A stretch of DNA of 64,000 nt from Streptomyces sp. NBC_00376 (lineage in GTDB: Bacteria; Actinomycetota; Actinomycetes; Streptomycetales; Streptomycetaceae), in contig NZ_CP107960.1 of assembly GCF_036077095.1 (NCBI RefSeq), positions 4,402,001 through 4,466,000 on the forward strand, written 5' to 3'. The first letter of the stretch is position 1; each line of letters opens with the position of its first letter. The position numbers were made by a program, and so were the translations under genes. The notes beneath the pieces were generated by a model. It searched no databases. It was not told where the DNA came from and saw nothing but the letters and a program-made list of their open reading frames with translations. This document shows, piece after piece, positions 24,207 through 31,702 of this stretch.

Positions 24207-24755
24207 CTAGCTCTGGTGCCCCTCGTAGTGCGCCACCGCGTCCGCGGTGCGCCCGGCGCCGTACACCCTGAGGAACTCTGCCAGTTCCGGGTGGGTCGGG
24301 GCGAGGGAGTCGGCGGCATCGATGATGTCACCGGCGGCAGCGACCGACCGCATCAGCGACTGGATCTCGCGGACCACGCGCCGGACGGTGGGGGCACCGC
24401 CGGTCTGGGAGGTCTGGCCGGTGCTGGTCAGGACGGAGCCGCCCTGGGACTTCTTGATCTCTTCCATGCGGTCGGTGGCCTCGCCCGCGCTGACGCTGCC
24501 GTCCGCGACCTGACCGGCCAGCTCCTGGAGCGCCTGGACCCGCTGGACGACCGCGGGGTTGCCGATCTTCGCCCGCTGGCCGCTCATCAGCTGGGAGAGC
24601 ATGGGGGCGGACAGCCCGAGGACGGCGGCGAGCCTGGCCTGGTTCAGGCCGAGATCATCGATCAGGCGGCGGAAGAGCGCGCCGAGAGGCTCTCCGTACC
24701 AACTGCGCTGAAGCTCTCTGGCTCTGGCCGTTGCCTCTTGCTGCGCTGCGTCCAT
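24207..24755 (-). CDS. Helix-turn-helix DNA-binding protein
   Basis: 182 residues from ATG 24755, which has GGGGAG five bases upstream; the frame is open further but not convincing. About residues 17-45 form an XRE/Cro-like HTH (IDDLGLNQARLAAVLGLSAPMLSQLMSGQR). The C-terminal part carries helical segments (VRRVVREIQSLMRSVAAA, HPELAEFLRVY). A conserved neighbour of tRNA-Ala in Streptomyces; targets unknown. It may be read with the kinase gene (101-base gap, same strand). Confidence 0.82.
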   Translation of the reverse strand: MDAAQQEATARARELQRSWYGEPLGALFRRLIDDLGLNQARLAAVLGLSAPMLSQLMSGQRAKIGNPAVVQRVQALQELAGQVADGSVSAGEATDRMEEIKKSQGGSVLTSTGQTSQTGGAPTVRRVVREIQSLMRSVAAAGDIIDAADSLAPTHPELAEFLRVYGAGRTADAVAHYEGHQS

Positions 24756-24925
24756 GGCGTCTCCCCTTCGCTGCGGCTTCGCTGCTGCGAACCTTGTCGA
24801 GCATCCTACGGAGAGTGGTCGCCGACCGGGAGCCCCCATATTTTTGCAGGTTTCCGGGGGGTACCCGGTACTGTTGTCCGCAGCGGTGGCCAAGACGCCG
24901 GAGCGTCCGGGGCTGCCTGTTGTTC

Positions 24926-24998
24926 GGGGCCTTAGCTCAGTTGGTAGAGCGCTGCCTTTGCAAGGCAGATGTCAGGAGTTCGAATCTCCTAGGCTCCA
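24926..24998 (+). tRNA. tRNA-Ala (TGC)
   Basis: 73 bases. Acceptor GGGGCCT pairs with AGGCTCC (one G-T wobble), with discriminator A. The anticodon loop TTTGCAA gives TGC, and the T-arm has AGTTCGAATCTCC. tRNA-Ile and tRNA-Ala after gyrA is the usual actinobacterial order. Confidence 0.97.
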
Positions 24999-25006
24999 CG
25001 TGATAA

Positions 25007-25049
25007 ATGCCCTCCGATCTGCGAAAACGCAGCATCGGAGGGCATTTTC
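25007..25049 (+). terminator. tRNA-Ala terminator
   Basis: ATGCCCTCCGAT plus CTGCG pair with CGCAG and ATCGGAGGGCAT (one bulged C) around AAAA, followed by TTTT. A strong intrinsic terminator nine bases after the tRNA. Confidence 0.9.
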
Positions 25050-25087
25050 GTATCTGTCGGGGGCATGCCCGGCCCCGTCTCCCGCCG

Positions 25088-25296
25088 CTGAGCCGTTCTC
25101 GACCTGGCCCGAGTGGGGCACGGGGATCGTGCAGGTGACCCTGGACGGGCCGTTCGCGGCGGGTACGACGGGGACGATGACGCCCGAGGGGCAGGACCCG
25201 CTGCCCTTCACCCTCACGGAGGCCGTGCCGGGCGAAGGCGGACGGTGCGGCGAAGCCCGGGGTTCTGGGGGCCACTGCCTCCGCGTCGGCGGGTGA
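25088..25296 (+). pseudogene. Remnant of an SRPBCC (polyketide cyclase-like) gene
   Basis: About 48 codons (25088-25236) read FSTWPEWGTGIVQVTLDGP followed by FAAGTTGTMTPEGQDPLPFT and LTEAVPGEG. This is the W-P-x-W, L-D-G-P-F and G-T-x-T-P-x-G pattern of SRPBCC/polyketide-cyclase-2 proteins. The N-terminal strand and helix before it, with any start codon, and everything after VPGE are missing or scrambled. It is a truncated relic between tRNA-Ala and the next gene. Identification is from pattern memory only. Confidence 0.5.
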
Positions 25297-25363
25297 CGCG
25301 TCGGGCACGCCGCACGGCTCCAGGGGCCTGCGCCACTGAACCTGCCCAGCGGCACGGAAAACC

Positions 25364-25410
25364 GAACCCGCGCCGGAGACCACGTGATCGAGGTCTTCCG
25401 GCGCGGGTTC
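25364..25410. terminator. Hairpin in the tRNA-Ala downstream gap
   Basis: GAACCCGCGCCGGA(A)GACC arms at 25364-25381 and 25392-25410 pair with one bulged base. Possibly the surviving terminator of the decayed gene. The remainder of the gap up to 25600 shows no gene. Confidence 0.55.
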
Positions 25411-25600
25411 GTCGTACGGGAGCCGGCCCAGGAACGGGTTTCAGGCACGGGCTCGGGGGGGTGCCTCTATGTCCTTCGTCAAGGTGTGACCGTGTGCCGC
25501 AGTCGGCGACTCTTGAGCACCCCGGCAACCATTCCGGCTCGGCGGGGGTCCTCCATACCAGGCCCCGCTCGGGGCCATCGACGCAAGGGGGAGGAGCGTC

Positions 25601-25936
25601 ATGGGGGTCCGCAGGGCAGCGAAAGGCGTCGGCGAGTTCCTGGTCGAGACGGTGGGAGAAGCCGTCGCCGAGGTGATCCTCAGCCTGCTCGCCTGTGCCC
25701 TGCTCGGCTGCCTGGCTCTGATCGCCTACCTGAGCTGGTCCCTCAGCCCGCGCTTCACCATCGCGGGGGCTGGGCTGCTCAGTCTCCTCCTCGCCCACGG
25801 CGCCTGGCAGACCTTCCGCACCCCCGCGAAGGGGCGCCGTCGGGGCCTCGCCGCCCTGACCGCTGTCGGGTTCACCGTGACCGCCATGACGGCCCTCTTC
25901 CTGCTGCTCTACTCCACAGGATGCGACTGCCTGTGA
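25601..25936 (+). CDS. Small polytopic membrane protein, unknown
   Basis: 111 residues with an amphipathic N-terminus (GVRRAAKGVGEFLVETVGE) and three hydrophobic segments (about 23-45, 51-67 and 84-104), ending TGCDCL. A strong GGGGGAGGAG ribosome site precedes ATG 25601. I do not recognise a family. It sits in the accessory patch between tRNA-Ala and the IS110 element. Confidence 0.7.
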   Translation: MGVRRAAKGVGEFLVETVGEAVAEVILSLLACALLGCLALIAYLSWSLSPRFTIAGAGLLSLLLAHGAWQTFRTPAKGRRRGLAALTAVGFTVTAMTALFLLLYSTGCDCL

Positions 25937-25971
25937 GGCCGTTTGGTTCAGCTACGCAAGTCCGAGGCCGG

Positions 25972-27183
25972 TCATGCGGTAGCTGTTTCGGGGACTCGTG
26001 ACTCGTAGAAGGTGCCGTCGCGGAGCATGGCGAACAGAACGCTGATGCGTTGGCGGGCGAGGCGGAGGAGGGCCTGGGTGTGGGTTTTGCCGCGGGCGCG
26101 TTGCTTGTCGTAGTAGGTGCGGGAGGCGGGGTCGGCGTTCATGCAGGCGAAGGCGGAGAGGAACATGGCGCGTTTGAGCTGGCGGTTGCCGCCTCGGGGC
26201 GCGTGTTCGCCGTGGATCGAGGTGCCCGACGACTTCGTGGTCGGGGCGAGTCCGGCGTAGGAGGCCAGGTGGGCGGCGCTCGGGAAGCTGGTGCCGTCGC
26301 CGACGGTGACCAGCAGGACTGCGGCGGTCCTGACACCGACGCCGGGCATCGACGTCAGGACCTTGGAAAGAGGGTGGGCCTCCAGCAGGCTGTTGATCTG
26401 GGCTTCCATCGCCCGGCGCTGGGTGTGGACGGCGGTGAGCTGGCCGGCCAGGGAAGGGATCACGATGTCCAGGGTGCCGGTCCCGGGGACGACGACGGTC
26501 TGCTCGTCCAGGGCGTCGAAGACCTCGTCGATCAGCCGGGTGGCCATGCGCGGGGCCTTCGGGCGGATCAGCTCCACGAGTCTGCGGCGTCCGGCTTTGC
26601 GCAGGGCGGCCGGGGATCCGTAGCGTTCCAGCAGCCAGGTCACGGCCTGGTGGTCGAGGCGGGGGCCGAGGACGCGTTCCAGGCTGGGGTGGAACTGGGT
26701 GAGCAGGCCGCGTATCCGGTTGGAGGTGCGGGTGGCCTCGGCGGCGAGGTCCTGGTCGAAGCCGGTCAGCACGGTCAGCTCTGCGGTGATCTCGTCGGTG
26801 AGTTCCAGCGAGCGCAGGGTGTGCGGCATCGTCCGTGCGGCGTCCGCGATCACGGCCGCGTCCTTCGCGTCGGTCTTGGCCTCGCCGGGGTAGAGGTCGG
26901 CGATCCGGCGCATGGCCAGGCCGGGCAGGTAGGCGACGCGGCAGCCGGCGTCGCGGGCGACGGTCAACGGCAGGGCGCCGATGGAGGCGGGCTGGTCCAC
27001 GATGACCAGGACGGTGCCGAACTTCGCGGTCAGCTTCTCGAACACGGCCCGCAGCTTCGGCTCGCTGTTGGGCAGCGGCTTGTCGAAGACCTTCTTCCCG
27101 GCTGGGGTCAGCCCGTGGCCGTGGTGAGCGGACTTTCCGACGTCCAGGCCGAGGAACACACCCACGTCTTCGATCTCGAACAT
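25972..27183 (-). CDS. IS110-family DEDD transposase
   Basis: 403 residues from ATG 27183, which has AAAGGG upstream; the frame runs 21 codons further without family likeness. The N-terminal RuvC-like DEDD domain shows FLGLDVGKS, VIVDQPAS and TDAKDAAVIAD. The C-terminal Transposase_20 domain shows SMPGVGVRTAAVLLVTVGD, LASYAGLAPTTKSSG and GNRQLKRAMFLSAFAC. In the family a conserved serine in the C-terminal domain acts with the DEDD site, guided by an element-encoded bridge RNA. The gene is intact. Confidence 0.93.
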   Translation of the reverse strand: MFEIEDVGVFLGLDVGKSAHHGHGLTPAGKKVFDKPLPNSEPKLRAVFEKLTAKFGTVLVIVDQPASIGALPLTVARDAGCRVAYLPGLAMRRIADLYPGEAKTDAKDAAVIADAARTMPHTLRSLELTDEITAELTVLTGFDQDLAAEATRTSNRIRGLLTQFHPSLERVLGPRLDHQAVTWLLERYGSPAALRKAGRRRLVELIRPKAPRMATRLIDEVFDALDEQTVVVPGTGTLDIVIPSLAGQLTAVHTQRRAMEAQINSLLEAHPLSKVLTSMPGVGVRTAAVLLVTVGDGTSFPSAAHLASYAGLAPTTKSSGTSIHGEHAPRGGNRQLKRAMFLSAFACMNADPASRTYYDKQRARGKTHTQALLRLARQRISVLFAMLRDGTFYESRVPETATA

Positions 27184-27400
27184 CGTGCCCTTTCGGGGGT
27201 GTTGGCGGTGCCGGCCTCGGCTCGGGTGTCGTGCTCGCGCATCCACGTTATGCAGACCTGCCGCCCGCGAACCGTCCGGCGTTGCGCCGGACCGGGCGGT
27301 GGCCGGACCTCTGATCAGCGTCTCCGACGAACACCCCCGGACTCGGTGACACCACCCCCCAGGTCATCCCGTCGACAGGGGGACACAGTCATGCCGGGCC
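27184..27400 (-). ncRNA. Candidate IS110 bridge RNA
   Basis: The non-coding flank upstream of the transposase start, where IS110 elements encode the bridge RNA, contains a nested hairpin. Outer arms CCGCCCG (27261-27267) and CGGGCGG (27293-27299) enclose an asymmetric internal loop CGAACC (27268-27273). Inside it, stem GTCCGGCG (27274-27281) / CGCCGGAC (27285-27292) closes a TTG loop. A stem with an internal loop is the expected target- or donor-binding element. RNA limits are guesses. Confidence 0.45.
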
Positions 27401-27477
27401 CGGAGGCCAGCGGCCCTCTTGCAGGACCGCGAAAAAGATAACGGGGGCTGGTCCGGGGGCTTGGTCCGGGTGCCGGC

Positions 27478-28212
27478 TCAGTGGCGGTCGTCCGGGTTGG
27501 TGCCGTCCGGGCCCTCCGAGCCGTCCGTCCCGTCCGCCTCCGCCTCGGCCTGCCTGGCCCGGACCTCGGAGTCGAGCGAGCTCGGGCCGCTGCCGTCGAC
27601 CGAGGTCAGCGGTGCACGGTCGGAGACCTCGGTGGCGGCGGGCGGTTCGACCAGCCAGTCGGGGTTGGCCTGCTTGTCCCACCACCGCCAGACGGCATAG
27701 ACGCCGCCCGCTACGAGGCCGGCCACGACGAGCCCCTTGAACAGCCGGCCGGCCCGCGCCCGCCGCTCATGCTTCCGGGCCAGCTGCCGGATCTCCTCGG
27801 CCGTGACCTGGCTGCGCAGTGCGGCCAGTGCGGCGGCGCTGCGGGCCGTGGCCTCCTCGGCCACCGGCTGGGCGACGGCCATCGCGTGCTCGACGCGCGG
27901 CACCGTGTAGTCCGCTGCGGTCCGGGCCGCCTGGCGGGTACGGAGTGCGGCGCGCCGGCCGACCTCGTCGACCTTGGGCGGCACATGAGTCAGGGCGAGT
28001 TCGATACGCGGTGCCAGATGCGCGTCGTACTGGACGCGGGCCTGCTGGGCCGCCTTGGACACCTTCGGCGCGAGCCGCGTGCGGGCCTCGTGCGCGAGAT
28101 GTGCGGCCTGGTCCTTGGCCGTGTCGGCGTAGGGCGCCACCACTTCCGCGGCGTGCTGCACGCTGTCCTTCGCCGAGTCGGTTGCGGCGCGCACGCTGTC
28201 GATGCGGGTCAC
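27478..28212 (-). CDS. DUF5324 membrane-associated protein
   Basis: 244 residues. GTG 28212 follows a strong AAGGAGGAGG. Residues 1-160 are a long Ala-rich amphipathic helix series (DSAKDSVQHAAEVVAPYADT, RLAPKVSKAAQQARVQYDAH, VPRVEHAMAVAQP), apolipophorin-like. Then come a basic patch, a membrane helix (LFKGLVVAGLVAGGVYAVW) and an acidic tail with WLVEPPAATEVSDRAPLTSVD. Streptomyces-specific family; function unknown. It is divergent from the cyclophilin gene. Confidence 0.85.
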   Translation of the reverse strand: MTRIDSVRAATDSAKDSVQHAAEVVAPYADTAKDQAAHLAHEARTRLAPKVSKAAQQARVQYDAHLAPRIELALTHVPPKVDEVGRRAALRTRQAARTAADYTVPRVEHAMAVAQPVAEEATARSAAALAALRSQVTAEEIRQLARKHERRARAGRLFKGLVVAGLVAGGVYAVWRWWDKQANPDWLVEPPAATEVSDRAPLTSVDGSGPSSLDSEVRARQAEAEADGTDGSEGPDGTNPDDRH

Positions 28213-28613
28213 GGGATCCTCCTCCTTGGTGGCGGGTAGACACTCCGCCTTTCCACCCATTTCGAGATCATGCCCGCTGAATTCCTGTCTGGCATGCGGG
28301 GCGGGCATCCGGGTCATTCAGGTCGTGAGTGACGCCTTGGGCAACGCGGTGCAAGGGGAGCTTGTCGATGACAATGCCACGGTTCGTCCCGGATCGCGCC
28401 GCTTCGTCACGCACTTGGCCGCATTTGTTGCGGCGGGCTGTGGGCCGTGGGCTGCCGCATGCGGAAATGGGGCAGGTAGGTGAGCGTCACGCGCCCTCCG
28501 GTCGCGGCCGGGCGCCGGAACGTACGGTCCGTGCGAGGATCGGTGGACGTCACCGACGACCCAACGTCACCGAAGAAGACTCAACGTCACCGAAGACTTA
28601 CGGAAGGCAGATC
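28213..28613. repeat. Gap between DUF5324 and cyclophilin genes with short tandem repeats
   Basis: A 401-base intergenic region. The exact 15-mer CAACGTCACCGAAGA occurs at 28562-28576 and 28582-28596, with a degenerate copy ACGTCACCGACGAC at 28547-28560. The array ends just before the GGAAGG ribosome site of the cyclophilin gene. I see no gene. Confidence 0.65.
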
Positions 28614-29141
28614 GTGGCTGAGCAGCTTTACGCCACCTTGAAGACCAACCAGGGCGACATCGAAGTCCGGCTCCTGCCGAACCACGCGCCCAAGACGGTC
28701 AAGAACTTCGTCGAGCTCGCCAAGGGCGAGCGCGAGTGGGTGCACCCCGAGACCGGTCAGAAGTCGACGGACAAGCTGTACGACGGCACCGTCTTCCACC
28801 GTGTCATCAGCGGCTTCATGATCCAGGGCGGTGACCCGCTCGGCAACGGCACCGGTGGCCCGGGGTACGAGTTCGCGGACGAGTTCCACCCCGACCTCGC
28901 CTTCAACAAGCCGTACCTGCTGGCCATGGCCAACGCCGGTCCGGGCACCAACGGCTCGCAGTTCTTCGTGACCGTTTCGCCGACCGCCTGGCTGACCGGC
29001 AAGCACACCATCTTCGGCGAGGTCACCAACGACGCCAGCAAGAAGGTCGTGGACGCCATCGCCGCCACCCCGACCAACGCCCGCACCGACCGCCCGGTGC
29101 AGGACGTCGTGATCGAGTCGGTCGTCATCGAGACCCGTTGA
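28614..29141 (+). CDS. Peptidyl-prolyl cis-trans isomerase, cyclophilin type
   Basis: 175-residue cytoplasmic cyclophilin that speeds proline isomerisation in folding. The family core FHRVISGFMIQGGDP carries the catalytic arginine, followed by GPGYEFADEFHPDL, MANAGPGTNGSQFFVT and WLTGKHTIFGEV. GTG 28614 with GGAAGG seven bases before it is preferred to the longer open frame. No signal peptide. It is followed by a long hairpin terminator. Confidence 0.94.
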   Translation: MAEQLYATLKTNQGDIEVRLLPNHAPKTVKNFVELAKGEREWVHPETGQKSTDKLYDGTVFHRVISGFMIQGGDPLGNGTGGPGYEFADEFHPDLAFNKPYLLAMANAGPGTNGSQFFVTVSPTAWLTGKHTIFGEVTNDASKKVVDAIAATPTNARTDRPVQDVVIESVVIETR

Positions 29142-29192
29142 TCACCTGTGGTCATCGGCTGATCACACGCTGATGGCCCGTTCGGGAACCAA

Positions 29193-29237
29193 CCGCCCTG
29201 CCCGTCCGTACTGATAAATAGCGGACGAGCAGGGCGG
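29193..29237 (+). terminator. Terminator after the cyclophilin gene
   Basis: CCGCCCTGCCCGTCCG (29193-29208) pairs with CGGACGAGCAGGGCGG (29222-29237) with one C-A mismatch; the AT-rich loop is TACTGATAAATAG. Confidence 0.8.
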
Positions 29238-29288
29238 CGTCGTGCGTGCCGTGCCCGTCATGACCAGGACCGAAGGGACCGGGAAGCG

Positions 29289-30200
29289 ATGGGACCGATG
29301 GACCAGCAGCCGCCGGGAGGCGGTGACCAGTCCGCCGCCGCGGACGGCTCGCTCAGCTGCTACCGCCACTCCGGTCGCGAGGCGAACATCCGCTGCACCC
29401 GCTGCGAGCGCCCGATCTGCCCCGAGTGCATGATCGACGCCTCGGTCGGCTTCCAGTGCCCGGACTGTGTACGCCACGGTTCGGGTACGGGGCACGGACC
29501 GGCCGCCGGACGGCCGCGTACCGTCGCGGGCGGCGGCATTACCGCCGATCCCCGCCTCGTCACCAAGATCCTGCTCGCCATCAATGTCGCCGTGTACCTC
29601 GCGGTGCTGGCGAGGGGCACCGCGCTGGTGGACGAGCTGATGCTGCTCGGCCGGGCCCCGACCCACTACGGCGGTCCGCTCGAAGGCGTCGCGGCGGGCG
29701 AGTGGTACCGACTGGTGACGTCGATGTTCCTGCACCAGGAGGTGTGGCACATCGCGTTCAACATGCTGGGGCTGTGGTGGCTCGGCGGGCCGCTGGAAGC
29801 GGCGCTCGGCCGCGCCCGCTACCTCACGCTGTACATGGTCTCCGGCCTGGCCGGCAGTGCTCTCACCTACTGGCTCTCCGCGCCCGAGCAGGGTTCGCTC
29901 GGAGCCTCCGGGGCGATCTTCGGACTGCTGGGCGCCACCGCCGTGCTCATGCGCCGGCTCAACTACGACATGCGCCCGGTCCTCGCGCTGCTCGCGGTGA
30001 ACCTGGTCATCACCTTCAACCCCTGGGGCGGGATCGCCTGGCAGGCGCATGTCGGCGGTCTGGTCGCGGGCACGCTGATGGCGATCGGCATGGTGCACGC
30101 CCCCCGAGAGCGGCGTGCGCTGGTGCAGTACGGCACCTGCGCCCTGGTGCTGGCGGCCGTGATCCTCATCGTCGTCGCCAGAACGGCCGCGCTCACCTGA
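29289..30200 (+). CDS. Rhomboid family intramembrane serine protease with N-terminal zinc finger
   Basis: 303 residues. An N-terminal B-box-like zinc-binding segment has paired C/H ligands (C24, H27, C36, C39, C44, C47, C57, C60). The rhomboid domain starts near 90, with HNML-like HIAFNMLGLWWLGG, the catalytic serine S207 in GASGAIFG and H254 in AHVGG. It cleaves substrates within the membrane; the target is unknown. Zinc finger plus rhomboid is a recurring actinobacterial architecture. A DnaA-box cluster follows. Confidence 0.93.
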   Translation: MGPMDQQPPGGGDQSAAADGSLSCYRHSGREANIRCTRCERPICPECMIDASVGFQCPDCVRHGSGTGHGPAAGRPRTVAGGGITADPRLVTKILLAINVAVYLAVLARGTALVDELMLLGRAPTHYGGPLEGVAAGEWYRLVTSMFLHQEVWHIAFNMLGLWWLGGPLEAALGRARYLTLYMVSGLAGSALTYWLSAPEQGSLGASGAIFGLLGATAVLMRRLNYDMRPVLALLAVNLVITFNPWGGIAWQAHVGGLVAGTLMAIGMVHAPRERRALVQYGTCALVLAAVILIVVARTAALT

Positions 30201-30222
30201 GCGCTCATCGTCCCCGGAGTGC

Positions 30223-30439
30223 TTGTCCACAGCTGTGGTTGTCCACAGCGGGTACCGGATCTTGTGCATTCTGTGGGAACAGCTGTGCCCCTTGTCGCTG
30301 AGCTGGGTTTTTCCAGCAGGGACAAGGGGCGTGCCGCTCCCCGATGGGGGAGACTGCAGTCACATCGGCGTCAACAGCCGGCAAGTTATCCACAGATCGT
30401 CTGACCTTTTCCCCTGCCTGTGGATAACGCTGTGGGTAA
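30223..30439. promoter_or_regulatory. DnaA-box cluster in the rhomboid-crgA gap
   Basis: Five strong boxes in 217 bases of the 313-base gene-free gap: exact TTGTCCACA at 30223-30231 and 30239-30247, TTATCCACA at 30386-30394, TGTGGATAA at 30419-30427 and TGTGGGTAA at 30431-30439. Three are consensus in Streptomyces or E. coli terms and the last two face the other way. S. coelicolor is known to have origin-proximal DnaA-box clusters outside oriC (H24, D78, H69) that titrate DnaA. Which of these, if any, corresponds to this one is not known to me. Confidence 0.8.
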
Positions 30440-30513
30440 CTCGGGGCAAGGGTTGCGGGACAGGGCCCCGCTGTGCAACTACGAGCGCTGCGGTGCTGCT
30501 TCCGCTGTGGGGG

Positions 30514-30768
30514 CTACTTCCACTGTGTGGAGACGCCGAAGCCGCCGGCGATGAAGCCGAAGCCGACGACGATGTTCCAGTTCCCCAGGTCCTTGATCGG
30601 CAGATCGCCGTCGGTCACGTAGAAGACGACGATCCAGGCCAGACCGATCAGGAAGAGCGCCAGCATCACGGGCGCCACCCAGCTGCGGCTGGTCAGCTTT
30701 ATGTTGGTTGCCTGCTTCGCCGGAGGGGGCGTGAAGTCGGCCTTCTTGCGGATACGTGACTTCGGCAC
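30514..30768 (-). CDS. crgA: Cell division protein CrgA
   Basis: 84 residues beginning [16 protein letters not shown], with two membrane helices (about 32-52 and 65-81) and the short C-terminus STQWK. CrgA is an actinobacterial division protein that affects FtsZ-ring formation and septation timing in aerial hyphae. Single gene, divergent from the DUF881 gene and convergent on the DnaA-box cluster. Confidence 0.95.
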   Translation of the reverse strand: MPKSRIRKKADFTPPPAKQATNIKLTSRSWVAPVMLALFLIGLAWIVVFYVTDGDLPIKDLGNWNIVVGFGFIAGGFGVSTQWK

Positions 30769-30908
30769 GAGGAACTCTCCTGTCGATGCGCTGCGTGACC
30801 GCGCAGGGAACTGTGGCTGGCGCCGGGGCGGAGCCCGAGGGGAATACTGCCTCCCTCAGGCGTCCGTTAGCGTAGTGCTTCCCTGGCGTCGAAGGAGATA
30901 AGGGTACG

Positions 30909-31676
30909 TTGAGCAATTCTGCCGACTCCCCCCAAGGGCCGGTCCGGCGCACCTTCCGGAACCCGGCCCGCGTGCTCACCGCTGCCGTCTTCGCCCTCGC
31001 CGGACTGATCTTCGTCACCAGCGCCAACACGGCCAAGGGCACCAACATCCGCACCGATTCCTCACTGCTGAAGCTCTCCGATCTCATCCAGCAGCGCAGC
31101 AACAAGAACGCCCAGCTGGACGAGACCACCGCGGCCGTGCGCGACGACATCGACGCCCTCGTCGGGCGGGACGACGGCAGCACCAAGGCGGAGGAAGCCC
31201 GGCTCAAGGAGCTGGAGCGGGCCGGGGGCACCACGAAGCTCACCGGCCGCTCGGTGTCCGTCACCCTCAACGACGCCCCGCCCAACGCCACCGCCAACCC
31301 CGGCTACCCCGACCCGCAACCCAATGACCTGGTCATCCACCAGCAGGACCTCCAGGCGGTCGTCAACGCTCTCTGGCAGGGCGGTGCCCGCGGCATCCAG
31401 GTCATGGACCAGCGGCTGATCTCCACCAGCGCGGTGCGCTGCGTCGGCAACACCCTGATCCTCCAGGGCCGGGTCTACTCACCGCCGTACAAGATCACCG
31501 CGGTCGGGGACCCGGGCAAGCTCAAGCAGGCGCTCAACGACTCCCCGGCGATCAGCAACTACCTGCTGTACGTGAAGGCGTACGGGCTCGGCTGGAAAGT
31601 CGACGAGCACGAGGCGGTGACTCTTCCCGGCTACTCGGGCACAGTGGACCTCCACTATGCGGAGCCCGTGGAGTAG
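30909..31676 (+). CDS. DUF881 family protein
   Basis: 255 residues. It has one N-terminal membrane helix (about 21-41), a coiled-coil-like stretch (STKAEEARLKELERAGG) and then the DUF881 fold with SVTLNDAP, NDLVIHQQDLQAVVNALW, GARGIQVMDQRL and VRCVGNTLILQGR. The start is TTG 30909 with AAGGAG upstream. DUF881 genes often sit beside division and sortase genes in actinobacteria; biochemical role unknown. It is followed by a sortase after 26 bases. Confidence 0.88.
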   Translation: MSNSADSPQGPVRRTFRNPARVLTAAVFALAGLIFVTSANTAKGTNIRTDSSLLKLSDLIQQRSNKNAQLDETTAAVRDDIDALVGRDDGSTKAEEARLKELERAGGTTKLTGRSVSVTLNDAPPNATANPGYPDPQPNDLVIHQQDLQAVVNALWQGGARGIQVMDQRLISTSAVRCVGNTLILQGRVYSPPYKITAVGDPGKLKQALNDSPAISNYLLYVKAYGLGWKVDEHEAVTLPGYSGTVDLHYAEPVE

Positions 31677-31702
31677 CGAGCGGCTGTGGGGAGGCCGGCC
31701 AG

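Larger units (their letters stand above)
25940..27420 (-). mobile_element. IS110-family insertion element (ends not resolved)
   Basis: Contains one IS110-type transposase with about 35 bases of 3' flank and up to 240 bases of structured 5' flank before the next gene. I found no terminal inverted repeats or target duplication, as expected of this family, so the ends are approximate. It separates tRNA-Ala and its relics from the core DUF5324 gene. Confidence 0.75.
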
